In this document: positions 32,492-45,416 of the stretch, piece by piece
Layout: the number at the start of each line of letters is the position of its first letter
How positions within the stretch are numbered: position 1 is the first letter of the stretch
DNA from: Rhabditophanes sp. KR3021
Lineage: Eukaryota > Nematoda > Chromadorea > Rhabditida > Alloionematidae
Direction: 5' to 3'
Assembly (NCBI GenBank): GCA_963281155.1
Contig: CAUJLY010000006.1
Span: 5,642,001 to 5,706,000 of the forward strand
DNA: 64,000 nucleotides
Notes under the pieces: model-generated
Seen by the model: the letters and a program-made list of their open reading frames with translations, nothing else
Database searches by the model: none
Told to the model about the DNA's origin: nothing
Made by a program: the position numbers and the translations under genes

Positions 32492-35400
32492 ATGTCAGGA
32501 AATTTCATGCCGCAAAACACCTTTCAGAGTGATAACATGGATTTGACTGGTAACAGAAATTTTGTTGGAACGAATGGAATCACAATTTCTAATCCTAACC
32601 ATCCAACTCATACTTTTCAGTCTCATTCATATGGGGGAAGCAATTTCAACCAGTTCTATAAAAACCCGAATTTTGTAAGTTATTTTTATTAAAAAAATGC
32701 TTTCATAAAATCTAAATATTTATTGCTCAGCCAAACAAAAAATATCAGCCAATTTTTAATAAAATCAAAATGTTTGTCTTAAATGCATCAGCATATATAA
32801 AATTCATTATACAATAAAATGGTCATTATTTATGCTTGACAGCACAAAAATTATAAATTTCATCTTTTTCAATAAACCTTCACCAATAAATTGTATTATC
32901 ATAGATCATCTAAATTATAAACAACATATATTTTATTACTGACTATTTGCACTTCCTCATAATAAACTGTCTTAGTTCAAGCGCCAAAGATTACAAAAAT
33001 ATTTATTTTTTATACACACAAACTTTACTTTTGTTATGATAAACATACTATTTATCTATCTAGCTTTCTTTCAATTATTACAATTATTCCTAAATTGTTT
33101 TAAAAGTCCAACTTTACATATAAAATAAGTAAAAATCTATTAGGATGTATCAGTAATTCAATTATCCATAAATCCTCCAAACTAAAAACTAATTGCCTTA
33201 GATAAAGTTCTCTATTTCTAATACTCATTTGTTATATGTTACAGTTTATCTAGCTTCCAAGAATTTAATATTTACTTACAAACACAATATATTCTCTTTC
33301 AATTTTGAAAATGATCTGTTTTAGTAACATAGCTTCCAAAAACCATGCTGTAATATTTTTAAATACCGATTCGTCAAATTTGTTGATGTTAACAGTCTAG
33401 CAATTTAAAAATCTCTCATTCTCTCAAAAAGCTTTTTGAACAAATTGTTTATTTATGCTAACGAAGTGTTTGTGCGTTTTTATTGTTGTTATCAATATCA
33501 GATGATGATAAGATAGATCAAAAATACATATATTCCTGCTAACATCAGTGCTTCCACAAAATCTTCCGATTCAATACACCATCTTCGTCGCAATTAATAA
33601 CAGATGATATTTAGTGTTGGTTTAGAGCACTAAAAACATAGACACTTTATAAATACTTTTTTGATAGCTAATATCGTTAAATGGTATCCAATTGACCGAA
33701 TTTAATTGTTTGATGAAGAGAGACCGTTATGCGACAGATTAGATCAAAATCGAATCAAATCGTATTGATTATTTGAAAAATATCAAATATCTATTTAAAC
33801 AACATATAGTTAATCAACATCTATTAATCAACATCTACTTAATCAAATCTCATTTACTTGTCTCATCTATAAAACTGCTTATTAGACTGTTGGTTGATTG
33901 CATGTTTTGTCATGTTACAAAAATTGTTAATTTCAATTTAGTTTTGATCATTCACTTGAATTTACTTATTTAATCACATTACCATCTTATCTTTACAATT
34001 ATCAAAATTAAAAAACGTTCTTTACGGACACTCTCAATACATTTATTTTCCTTCATACTGAATACAAACATTCATTTTTAAACTTTCCTATATTACTTTA
34101 AAACCAACTTTCAAAATTTATCATTAATACGTAGTAAAAATGCTATAATGATGGTTAATACTTTAATTGGTGGTAAAACATATTATTATGTCATAAATTT
34201 ATCTCTGCTAATACCACCATCAAAATATTTATCAATATAGCATAGTCATTATTAAAAAATATAAGCATCTTGTTAGAATTCACTATATTTGATCTGTAAA
34301 TATGATATATATTTGATGGCAGGTAATGGAGCTGCAAAAACGTTTCCATTTATAAGGTTCGGTTTCAAGTAAAAATGTAGTAATTTTATTACTATAAACG
34401 AAACAAAGATTAATTCACATCTTGTTCAATATTTTCACTTCATTATTAGAATGCTTAGGAAACTAATATATTGATTTGCCAAACTCATTTGAAACCAATT
34501 AATATTGTAAATATATGTATAATAACATCAAAAGACACTTTTGACATTTTGAGTAATTTATTAGTTAAAAGGGTTGTTTTTATAACATTTTACATCATTT
34601 AAATAATTGCACCATCATAAATCATTTATATATTCATTTACTACAGTAATAAAGAAATTTGTATTAATTTTATTTTTCTTAAAAATACTTAAATTCACTT
34701 CTCCGCTTTACTTATAATTAGTTATACTCATCTACTGTAAATAAGATATATTTAAACTTGAAAAATTCATTTTCAAGGAAAAAGTTGACGAAACAGCTGT
34801 TGATAAGGGAAAAATGGTAACATTTGTTATAGTTTCAAACGATGGGTAAGGCTTTCACAATAACAAATAGCTACATTGACAAATACATTAATGAATAGAT
34901 AGATACATACACTTTTGTAGAAAATAGAAAAGTCAAAAATAGTAGAAAATAAAAAATGTAGTAGTTCACATTTTATAAGGAGGTTATTTTCATCTTTAAT
35001 GACAACTCAAACATCATTTTTTGTGACGTGTAGATTTGATAACGGAATTTTCTCGATACTTTCAATTTTAACAACATCCTTTTATGCAAATATAACCTGT
35101 TTTTAATATTATCGAAAAAAGGATATTTAAAAAAGTGTTTATTAAATGATCAATGGAAAGGACTAACGCATTAATTATACTGATCTTAGTTATAAGGAAG
35201 ATTAAATCACAGCAAATCACAACAAAATCAGATGTTTAAATTACACGTTAAGAGAAGATGAGAATTAGACAAACTATTTCGCTTGCTTATTATCTATCAA
35301 AAAAGTTATTGTTGTACAATTTATAAGAACTAGACACTCTCACATATAATGTATTTCATTTACTAGATTTATTAGACTTATTAAACTCATTGACTCTATA

Positions 35401-38400
35401 ACTACAATGTATATTGAGGTAGATATGTGTAATAAATGGAAATAATTTCATCTTAATTAGATTAAAACAAAATAATCACTCTTCTAATTAAACTTTTATG
35501 ATCATTCAATTTTTGATGTCTTCGAGTTATTTAATTGATCTTTTTCTAAGCAATGCTAAATACATTTCCGCCAAATTTAAATTTGTGCAATCACGTACTC
35601 ACTTTAAATTTAATTTTGTTATAATTTCGTTGCGGTGATGCATAGTTATAAGACAGTTCATTATTTGAAACTCACAATTTTATACCTACTTTGACAACAG
35701 GCACAGAACAATCAATTGTGATTTATATAAAACTTTTCACGTCTCTGATACTTTTATCTATACATTATTTAAGTGTCTAGGATGCAAAAAAGCAGTTTTC
35801 TTGAAGAGCGACATAACATAGCATAAACATTTACAATTTTTGTTCTCTTCCTTTTTATCACAAATTCACAATTTTGTCTTTAGTTACAAGGTTCTAGTTC
35901 TCCCCTTAACCAACACAATTTCCATTATATACCCCTATTTTATTCTTAACAAACACATTGCTTTCTACGGGTAAAAAGTTCGACGTTTAAATTTTTGAAT
36001 ATTATCAACGCACTTTAAAAGCATTTTATTTAATTAAGCTTTTACCAATCTATTTAACTATATAATAACTGTAAAACTCACTTAATTATTCAACAATTAA
36101 TTATAATTGTTGTTTTAATTGATGTTCAAAATCAACATCCATAAATGTACATTTTGCTAAACATATATTCTGGTTTTCTTACCAAACATCCATTCATTCG
36201 TAAAAAAATAAAAACAGAATAGTGATACAATGAATATACAATAAAAATGTAATATTAATTAATATATTTAAAAAGCTTATTATTATATCTACTTCAATTT
36301 CTATGTGTTGTGCTTCATTTCTTAGTAATTCGATATTAGTTGATTAAAGTATGCTTCCATAATTGTGCCTAAAATAGCACACTTTGTTCATTTTTAAATG
36401 ACCAAGCAATTTTAAAGTTTATCTGATAAATATATGTAGAAAAAGAAATGAATTTGGTAACAATGTTATTGAAAGCATTCAATTTCGTTACCAAATAGCT
36501 TCTCATTTTAAGACTTTTCGTTTCAAAGACCAAAATAGTAATAATAGCAATAAAAGTAAGAACAGTAAGAATAGATTGTTTATACGATATTTTATATGGT
36601 GAATATTCTATAATAGTAAAATGGTACACAGTTTGTCGATTCAATTTGGTTAGAATCATTTTATTTATGTTTAATTGATTTAACATAATTTGAATGGCGA
36701 TGAATTAAACATAAATTATTTCATTTCTTACCTATTCTATGGTATTACATATTAATTAGTTTAAATTGATTTCACTGAAAACAGCTGATAACAAATATGA
36801 TTAAAAATCAAGCCAGGGTTAAATATAAAATATCGTCTATTTGTTCTCACACTAATTTTTTATCTCTTCCCGAAAACATTTATATTCGCTTGGTCTAAAA
36901 CAACAATAAAATATATTTTTAAAGTATATTTGCTCATATTATGTTACAATGAACGACAATTTGCTTGCGATATCACTAGGTTCCTCAAAACTATACACAG
37001 CTGATAGTATCTTACAAATACGTTAGGTAAATTATAAACGAGGCTCGATTCATATATCTTTGTTTAAAAGGATAACCTTTGATATGTTCAATTTTGAATT
37101 TTAAAAATTTACCCAAATGTTAGGGCATCACTTGTTTATTAATTGATATCTATTTCAAAAATAGAAAAACACGTACATTTTAAATTCACCAATAATCTTT
37201 CTATAACTCCCTTCAATTGTCTTTTTTATCTTTTGTCATTTTATTTAATTTTCATTTAATCTTGATGCCTCTTTTACCGATAAATTGTAAAACAGGCTTT
37301 TGTAATTCACATGAAGTCGTTATTTTAAGCAGTATTGCATATTCATTCATCTTATCATACTCTGGTCATCTTTGTAATAAGCTCTATTTTTTTGTTCAAT
37401 CAAATGATAGTCTTATAACCAATCCAGATACATATCATCACACCCCTTGAGGCTTTTGTTATTCTTTAAAGGAAACAGATTCAAATTTACCCATTCCAAT
37501 ATTATTAAATACATTCATCCCTCCAACTTTGTATCATCAATTTACTTTTACTTGTTTCTGTTGGCCATATTTGTGTTAAAGATGAAATTAAACATTTTTC
37601 TTTATATTTACTTTATTTCGTTCTCTTTGTTGTTATCCGTTAATATATACTTATTTGACAGTTAACAATTAGACAATGACTGGTATATAGATAGTACTAT
37701 AATAATATTTGTGATATTATCATAATCTAGATATACTACCACTATCAATTATTATAATACCAAAACAAAATTCAACATCGTTTGTTTAATTATTTAGTCA
37801 TTTTATTTTAAAATATTCTTCAAAATTTATTTATCCACGAATTCAACACTCTATCAGTTGTCTTATATTTTTGTTCACATTGTACCTTGTATTTACAAGC
37901 TTTTCCCAAATTCAATGAACCACTATAGTTTAATGATTACATATTGCCAATAACAAGTAATATTAAAGAGTGTAAGCCGTTTTCCAATCATATTTACAAA
38001 ATAAAAATAATTAGCATGTTTTTAATCTTTCTTCTTCAAAATGTCAGCCTTACCCTTTTAAGAATTCTGTGTATAAATAAATGCAAATACTTCATCTTAA
38101 TATTCCCATATTTCAACATTTTGAGACCCCTAACAGTTGCAATGTTTTAATATCTATCCTTATTACTTGATAGTATGTTGCAAGTATAACTTGATGTACA
38201 CTCTAATTAATCTTCCCAGAAAGTTATTCTTAACATGTAAAAAACAAGCTAAAAGTGAAATAAATAAAATAAAAGCTTATGATTTTTGATGCCTAAAAAA
38301 GCTAATACGATGCCAAAAAACATTGCTCTGCCAAATTTATTACTTCCTTTTGGCTATGTTTTGATATTTTCTAAATGTCTGTGCTTTTTTAAAACAAAAT

Positions 38401-41400
38401 TATATCACTATCTTTTAAGTTGTGTCTTTCGAAATGTTTGCATTCAAAATCATTTTAAGCTTTAATGTCTTAAATTTTTTTGTTTAAAATACATAATAAA
38501 TGATTTTTGTTCAATTATGTTACAGTCTTCTATCAATACTTTACCGCTCTTCAATTATAATGCAAACTTTTCCTTTTATACCAAATACATATGAGCAAGC
38601 CATTGGACATCTTATATGTGCCATTTGTTTTGTCACTTTTCATTTTGGTAAAATGCAAGCTCTAAACACTATGTCGAAGTCAGTCCAAGTGTGTCAATCG
38701 TACTTTATACTTAAAAACAAAACAACACGCCTTAAACTTCGTTTATTATTGTGAAGATACTTGTGCGTCATACGCATTTTATAATACATTCATATATGGA
38801 TTTTTTATATTAAAGAATTAACGTTTCTAATCACATTTTAACGAGAATACCCATAATTCTTATCGAGAATATTATTAATTATCATCTATAGTAAGCGCAG
38901 TAGTATTCTTTCATGTATTGGATATATTTAATTATAATGGCAATACATTTTCATTTAAGAAAAGACTTTTGATTGTGAGTGTAATTTATAATTCAATTTC
39001 TTTCTCTATGCTTAGACTTATTATACTGTCATTTCATATCTATTTTAATGTATCTTTGTTTGAATCTATTTATTATATAGATACATACGTATATATCTAT
39101 TTGATTGTTTATGAAAGTACGCAGTATCTTTCTTTACCTGGTTAAATTATCAAAAAACAGAAGTGACAGGGTTTTGAAGGTGTGTTTGATGTGTAAAAGA
39201 TTTTCCTTAACATCACAACATTCTAATAACACACTAGCATTGTTGATTTGGTTGTATGTATATGTACAATATATAGTCTAAACTTGTGTTCCAGCCTGGC
39301 AATCCAATACCATCCTATTTGAACTCAAACAGATTTTCTCTCTGAAGTCTGTAAATAATTTTGCCACTGCTTAATCGTTTTCAAAGACGAATTTCTTTAT
39401 ATCAAATGCTTGTTATTACGTGTATATTAATTTGAGAGTCTTTTATAATTGTTATCTGTGTCTTTGAATTCGAAATGCATACACAATAAAAACCAAACTT
39501 CTACATAGTAGTGAGATAATGTTTCTTTGTTAGTTTGAAAGAGGAGAGGAAAACAAAGTAGATGGATATTTTGGATAGTTTATGAAAATATACACACTAT
39601 TATTTATTGTTTATCCTTTAAATTATGGTCCATTTTATAGACAACTTTTTGTTATAATTTGAATTCAAGACTTTGCGCGTCTATAAACCAGCCACTTTAA
39701 TGGCAAACATTTATTTATACTAGATTTGTATAGATTTATGCACATATAATATGAATATTATCGTTACACACGTGTGGTTTTGTTTTAGTATATCTGCATA
39801 CAAAAATGATGCCTTGTCAAAGTTGTTGTCTCTATTTCTCGTACGTTGCATTTTATCAACTCCGATGCAAATGTGTTTTACCAATTTTTGTCTTAATTAG
39901 AAGATCTTGTATCAAATAAATCGGTTTGATACTTTAATAATTCAATATATTGACGGTTGATTTTATACTTTTAATCGGTTCGCACTAATTTGTTTGTGAA
40001 CAACCCATTTAATTAAAATTAATAATATTGCTTTAGTGTATATATAAAAAATTAATAATGTCTCCTGAGCCTGGTGGCGGTAGTTGTAATGATGGACGTC
40101 GTAAACGTCAAAATTCAAGCTCCGCTGGAACGAATCTTCATATTCGTAAGACGCCTGGTAGCATGACTAAAAAAAATGCAAACAGCAATGTACCTGCTAC
40201 AGCAATCCTCATAAGAACTAGACATAACTCGACTAGCGCAGCTCAGTCTTTAGCCGAAGTCGCTATAAATAAAAATTTAAAATTAAAACGATCTCCAAGA
40301 TTACGAACTATTTCCCTAAACACGGAAGATCATAAATTGTATAATGAAAGAAAACCTACTGCTTCTCCATCAAATTCTTCTGAAAGTTCATGTCATTCTA
40401 TAAATGATCACCAGTCATCTTCATCAGCATCATCTAATAAAAAAGCATACAATGTTATTGTAATGCCAACAAGAGCATCTACAAGAGTTACAAGAGGCAA
40501 AGTGAGTCATTATAAAAATGTTGTAGGTTTAAAATAAATGCCGATCATCATACTTTGTACATCTTTTATAAAAAATACATAAAATTTTGGTTTTAAAAAT
40601 TTGGCTGGTTGATAAGCCTAAACATACTTATTTATTTACATACGTTTTCCCTAAACTATTGAATCTTTATCAATCATTCATTTCCCCTTATTATCAGCTT
40701 TTGTTTAAACAAACAAGCATATTATTTTCATATAAATAGAGGGATACTTTTAAATACTTGGATGAATGTATTTTGTAAAGTACTTTGACCAGCATTATTA
40801 GCAAATAAACATCCCATCTATTATACAAATTATCACATAAAATAAAACACCAAATACTATACATATTTAATATATAAGCCAATTTTATTACAAATATTTA
40901 TTTCAGCATCAAAATTTTAACAATAACTCAATTAGAGGATGTTCGCCAATCGGTTCATCCGCTTCAAATTCTATTTCTATCTTACCTGGATCAAGACAAC
41001 AACATGATCAACAAAATTTAATGTACTCTGCCAATTCAGGTTCTCAAAACGTAAATGTAAGTTTTTAACGCTTAATTCCTTTTTGATGATGAATTTAGCT
41101 TCCTGGCAGTTATTCATGCTCTGAAAATTTGAGTAACCTTCGTGGAAATAGCCACCACCAAGCCTCACCTTCTGGAGATGTATTAGGATCTCTTCCTCGC
41201 ACAATTCCTTCTGCTAATGGCTCTTCTGGTGGTAATAGTTTGGCTTCTGATTCCCCTTTAGGAAATGGATTTAATAAGATTGTAAGCAGCTCTGCTCCGG
41301 CTTCTTCTTTTGAACTAGACTGCATGATGCGCGCCAGAACAGGGACGAACTCCTCCCAAATGACAACAATGCCTATGACACCTGAAAATGAATCCTGTCG

Positions 41401-42310
41401 TGACAGAAGAAAGAAAGACATTCATAACATGATTGAACGCCGACGCAGATATAATATAAATGATAGAATAAAGGAACTAGGCCAAATGTTGCCAAAATCT
41501 ACAGCTGAAGAGATGAAGTTAAATAAAGGAACCATTCTTAAGGCTTCGTGTGATTATATTCGTCAACTTCAAAATGAAAAGGACAAGTTCTGCAGACAAA
41601 ATGATCAAAATCAACAAAAAGATCTTGTAGTCAAAAAATGTCATGATAGAATTCGTGAATTGGAAGAACTATTAAAGAATAATGGAATTCAACCTCCAAT
41701 TGGTTCAAGTTTTGAAAAAAACTCCAACATTCATCCAGCAATTACTAAGAGAATTAAACAAGAAGCTTATGATGATTACCAAACAACCAATACTTCTGCT
41801 CCTCCAACAGGATCATTTAATTCAAAGAGATTTGTATCGCAATTGTCAAATATGCAAATTGCAGGTAGTCCACTGCCAAATTCACAATCTCATTCATTTA
41901 TCAATAACTCTATCAACATGCCAAATGGTAACGGCCAAGCCAATAACATGGGACAGCTAATGCAGGGATCTTCAAATTATCAATTCAATAATGATAATGG
42001 TAGAAACGAAAGTTCCAATGTTACCAGTGAATATGGAACACCCAATGGCAGTTCGATGAATTGGAATGATATGAACCAAGGAAAGTTGAATATGGAAAAT
42101 TACAATTCTGACTTAATGGATGATTTGTCTCTCTTTACTAATACCAACAATGCCATGATTCAGGGCGATGCAATCTCTGGCGGTTTGATGAATACAAGTC
42201 AAATGTCCCCTGAAATTTCCTGGGATCCATGTGGTTTCTCTCCAGACGCTGCAAACAATCATTCGGGTTCAATTAATGAACCGGGAAGGTTAATGAGCAT
42301 GGATTACTAA
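32492..42310 (+). CDS. hlh-30: HLH-30/TFEB-MITF-family bHLH-leucine-zipper transcription factor (distal-promoter isoform)
   Basis: Transcription factor of the TFEB/MITF family, which controls lysosome, autophagy and lipid genes through CACGTG-type sites. Exons 32492..32674, 40907..41056 and 41099..42310 are all joined in phase 0 to give 514 aa. The bHLH (about residues 212-270) reads [20 protein letters not shown], then [12 protein letters not shown] and [18 protein letters not shown], followed by a short zipper-like helix. The match to MITF/TFEB ([26 protein letters not shown]) is very close. The N-terminal part is Asn/Ser/Gly-rich. The C-terminal part is Asn/Gln/Ser/Met-rich, with an acidic [14 protein letters not shown] patch that may be an activation region. 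The first intron is 8.2 kb and contains a second first exon (40058). AATAAA lies at 42585. Confidence 0.93.
36782..36791 (-). promoter_or_regulatory. GATA/E-box composite TTATCAGCTG (minus strand)
   Basis: Third exact copy of the 10-mer, inside the long first intron of the hlh-30-like gene. A looser form, CAGCTG followed by TTGATAA, lies at about 34795. Confidence 0.3.
39769..39774. promoter_or_regulatory. CACGTG E-box upstream of the proximal hlh-30 first exon
   Basis: ACACGTGT lies about 285 nt before the ATG at 40058. TFEB/MITF-family proteins bind CACGTG, so autoregulation of the proximal promoter is possible. The flanks are not the full CLEAR consensus. Confidence 0.3.
40058..40501 (+). 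CDS. hlh-30: Alternative first coding exon of the hlh-30-like gene (proximal promoter)
   Basis: An ATG-initiated exon of 148 codons ([20 protein letters not shown]...) ends at a good donor, AAA|GTGAGT, in phase 0. It can therefore join the 40907 exon exactly as the distal exon does, giving a 601-aa isoform with the same bHLH. It is basic and rich in Ser/Asn/Thr/Arg, with no domain I recognise. Without splicing it would add only 11 codons and stop at 40537, so a separate 159-aa gene is the alternative reading. Phase agreement, the strong donor and the CACGTG box upstream favour an alternative start. Confidence 0.65.
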
Positions 42311-44745
42311 TTACTGATCAAATATAACTAAATAAATTATACAGTTTGGTATTACAGCACATATATTAACTTGGACAGCGCATCAATCATATATTTTGTA
42401 TTTAACAACATTTCAAGGCAATTTTATATAGCCACTTAATCACACCTTTTCATTCTTTTTCGTTCGTAAATGTTGATGGCGTCTGTTGTTTTACAAACAT
42501 TTTTCAAGTATTGACAATTAATAACCCACTGCAGAACTAACAAAACTGTCAAAAATAATCAATTGTTATACAAATGGTATTCAAAATAAAGTTATCAACT
42601 TAACCAATATTCAAAAGATAGCAATTTGTTTCTACTTCAAATGGTTTGCTCTATACATTTTTGGTTTCGAAGTTCAACATAGAATAATTGTGTAAATTAT
42701 TTGAATGAATATTGCATTATGTCAACATTTAACATATATTCCAATTATATTATATTATATTAATTTGTCTGCTAAGTATTTGTATTAAAACGAATCATCA
42801 CAACAAACTGTAAATAAACAATATTTTTCTTTGGTGTCTTTGAAAATATTTGATCCTATTACTCGCATATGTTTATAAAATTAAATAACAAAGAAACATT
42901 CATAATGACAGAGGATAAATCATTAAAGGTATACACAAATCACTTACTAGCAAAATAATGGAAAAATAGTCTTTGTCTGAATCAATTATTTGTATCATTT
43001 GTCAATGTTCTTTGACTTGATAACCATTAGCGCGTTTTGTATTATTATATCCAACAATAGCCATAAATTAATTATGATCAGAGTATTTCTATTTTCAACT
43101 AAATATCAAATTAACTAAACCATCTCAACAAAGACAAAATAAATGTGCACATCTTTTGTCGGCTTTTAATGCCTTTGTTTATCGGACATTGTAAAATTAT
43201 ATACTACCGCATATATACTATCAAACTCATTATCAACACCAAACTAATGATCAAAACCAAATTTACGTCCAAAAGTACATCTGAGCATTACCTTATGCTC
43301 ACTGTTGCACTTGCCAATTGCCACAACTAATGGCCGTGCTTACATTTGGAGAAGCACATAAAATTGTTCATAAAAGTGTTGTACTTGACATTCACTGTAA
43401 AGTTCAAATTATATTTAATTATTTATATTGCTTTTAAAACGAGGTGTATGTCTAACAAGAACAACTATTCCATTCTCTAAAAAGGGACCATACTATTATA
43501 TATAAATTTAATTTCACATATATTCACACATAAATAAAAAACGACCACTTACGTAAATACAATTTCAAGTTGACGATAAAAATCGTTGCCAATATATCAT
43601 AAAAATCAAACCATTACTATTCAATAGAAGAAACCTAGGCATACTACTCTATATTCATATCGATAGTGAATGTTTAAATTAACAAAATGTAGATATTTCT
43701 CACATTTGAATATATCATGAATGTGTGGTCTAAGTAATTTGAAAAAACCTTGCCAAAATAAATGTTCTTATTTTAGACAAAAGATTTATGGAATGTGCAA
43801 GGGAGTTATGTCTTTGATATACTTTTAATTATTCAAAAATATGCAGCCATATCCAAGAACTTTTAATAATTTTTTCAAAAATAAAGCAATAGATTATCCA
43901 ACAGTCATGACATATTATATTATTCTCGCATGTTATTTCATGAAACTATAAAGATAATGTATTCTACTAAAAATAGCAACCAAATCGTTTACTCATAAAG
44001 TATTAGATCATTTTGATATGTTTGTTGTAATCTTTTTTCTGGTTTTCCTGTTTTCTTGAACAAATTTGTTTATCCTAATACACAAATATGTTCCTTATGC
44101 TAGATATTGTAAGCTCATTTAAAATAATACCAGCTGTCACATAACAAATTTGACAGTCTTATGTTTTATGAATAAAATACCTCACTTTGAAACGGCAAAT
44201 AAATTTGAATAATTTCATAAAATATATGTGTCACATTTCTTCTAAAAAGATTGACTACAATTACTGATGTCTTTATATTCAAAGCCTGCAACTGATTTTC
44301 TCCTTTTTATTACTCCAATTTTTAAAAACTAAAACATTTGTAAACCAACACATCATCAATTACCTAAATAATGCCGTATGCTGAACATTTTGACCAAATC
44401 CTATCTTAAGTTAAATTCACACCAAACATATTCAACTCATTATTTAAATTGTTTTAACAACTAAGATTTAGGAATACAACTACGCTTCATGTACATTTAT
44501 CTTATGTATTTTTTCTTTAGTTCATGACATCCTTAATATATTATCATTTATTGGAACTCATTAGATAGTTTCCGTAATTTGATTATATTTATTAAGAAAA
44601 TGATATGGCCGAATCAAAACACATTAGCCTTTAAGTTCTTTATTTTATTCCCATTTTCATCTTACAATTTTGTTCATTTACAGTATTATATCAGAAGCAA
44701 AATTAATATTAGACATTCCTCATAATTCGTGCTTTAATTACCAAG
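42311..44745. other. Intergenic region after the hlh-30-like gene
   Basis: Contains the hlh-30 3'UTR and the upstream region of the two-pore channel. I see no exon or RNA gene. Confidence 0.5.
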
Positions 44746-44781
44746 ATGCAACTAGAATGGATCCGAAAAAAGGGTAAAAAA
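44746..44781 (+). CDS. Possible alternative first exon of the two-pore K+ channel
   Basis: ATG followed by 11 codons (MQLEWIRKKGKK) ends at a perfect GTAAGT donor in phase 0, which fits directly onto the exon at 45526. An acceptor-like TTCATTTACAG ends 62 nt upstream (44683). It is an alternative to the 45417..45476 start exon. Short, so the support is the splice signals and phase only. Confidence 0.4.
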
Positions 44782-45416
44782 GTAAGTTACATTTTTAAAT
44801 TATTTATGATTAAATATATAATGGAACATTACTTCAAAATTGCTGTTTCTATAATTAAGGGCATTCATTTAGAAGATGAGTTTATAACTTTTGTATAAAA
44901 TATAATGAATTAATGGATTTTGCATTATATATTTAAATTTTCATCAATTTCATTTAATAATGGAGTAGGCTAAAATTGTAAAATATGAGGAACTCTTTTG
45001 TTGGGATTTAATTATGGAGTCAAAACCTGGCCAATCTTAAACCACTATTCAATTTTCACCTATTAAGCAAATGGCACCGAAAAAACTGGTTAAAAACACG
45101 TATTTACATGCTGCCAAAAGGTTTGTAGTTAATATGCTTAAACGAATATTTCTGGTTGAGCTTGCTTTTCTTATTTAGTCCTAATATTTTTTGACTTTCA
45201 GTCTATTAGTACTCTCATTATATATTTTTATAGTCTTTTGAATAGCGTGTGTTAAGCTGGTAAAAATAAAATTGTGCAATTTAAACATTTTTGAGGATAT
45301 TCATACTATTTTTAGACATATTCTATTTTACTAATTAGCTTTATACTTTCCCATATATTTTATATACATACAAACTTAAATTTATACATGAATTTGTATT
45401 TAAATCTTGTCATAAA

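Larger units (their letters stand above)
32675..40057. other. First-intron region of the hlh-30-like gene, no supported exon
   Basis: AT-rich intronic DNA between the two alternative first exons. It includes a short near-tandem repeat near 33812-33845 (AATCAACATCTATT-type units), a TTATCAGCTG composite (36791..36782, minus) and a CACGTG box at 39769. Open frames at 37217-38754 are hydrophobic or AT-driven and without resemblance to proteins I know. Confidence 0.5.

Noticed and set aside
32716..36686. Short near-tandem AT repeats that might be an array or transposon end
   Set aside because: Units are short, imperfect and without terminal inverted repeats, target duplications or spacers of constant length; ordinary low-complexity DNA.
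37217..39145. Several 70-85-codon hydrophobic frames in the hlh-30 intron
   Set aside because: Phe/Ile/Leu/Tyr-rich content as expected from random AT-rich DNA; no family marks.
41110..41421. 103-codon minus-strand frame opposite the bHLH exon
   Set aside because: Antisense shadow of a well-supported exon, with no family resemblance and no upstream exon.
45071..45121. ATG exon candidate (MAPKKLVKNTYLHAAK) before the two-pore channel
   Set aside because: Its donor leaves phase 2, which does not fit the phase-0 exon at 45526.
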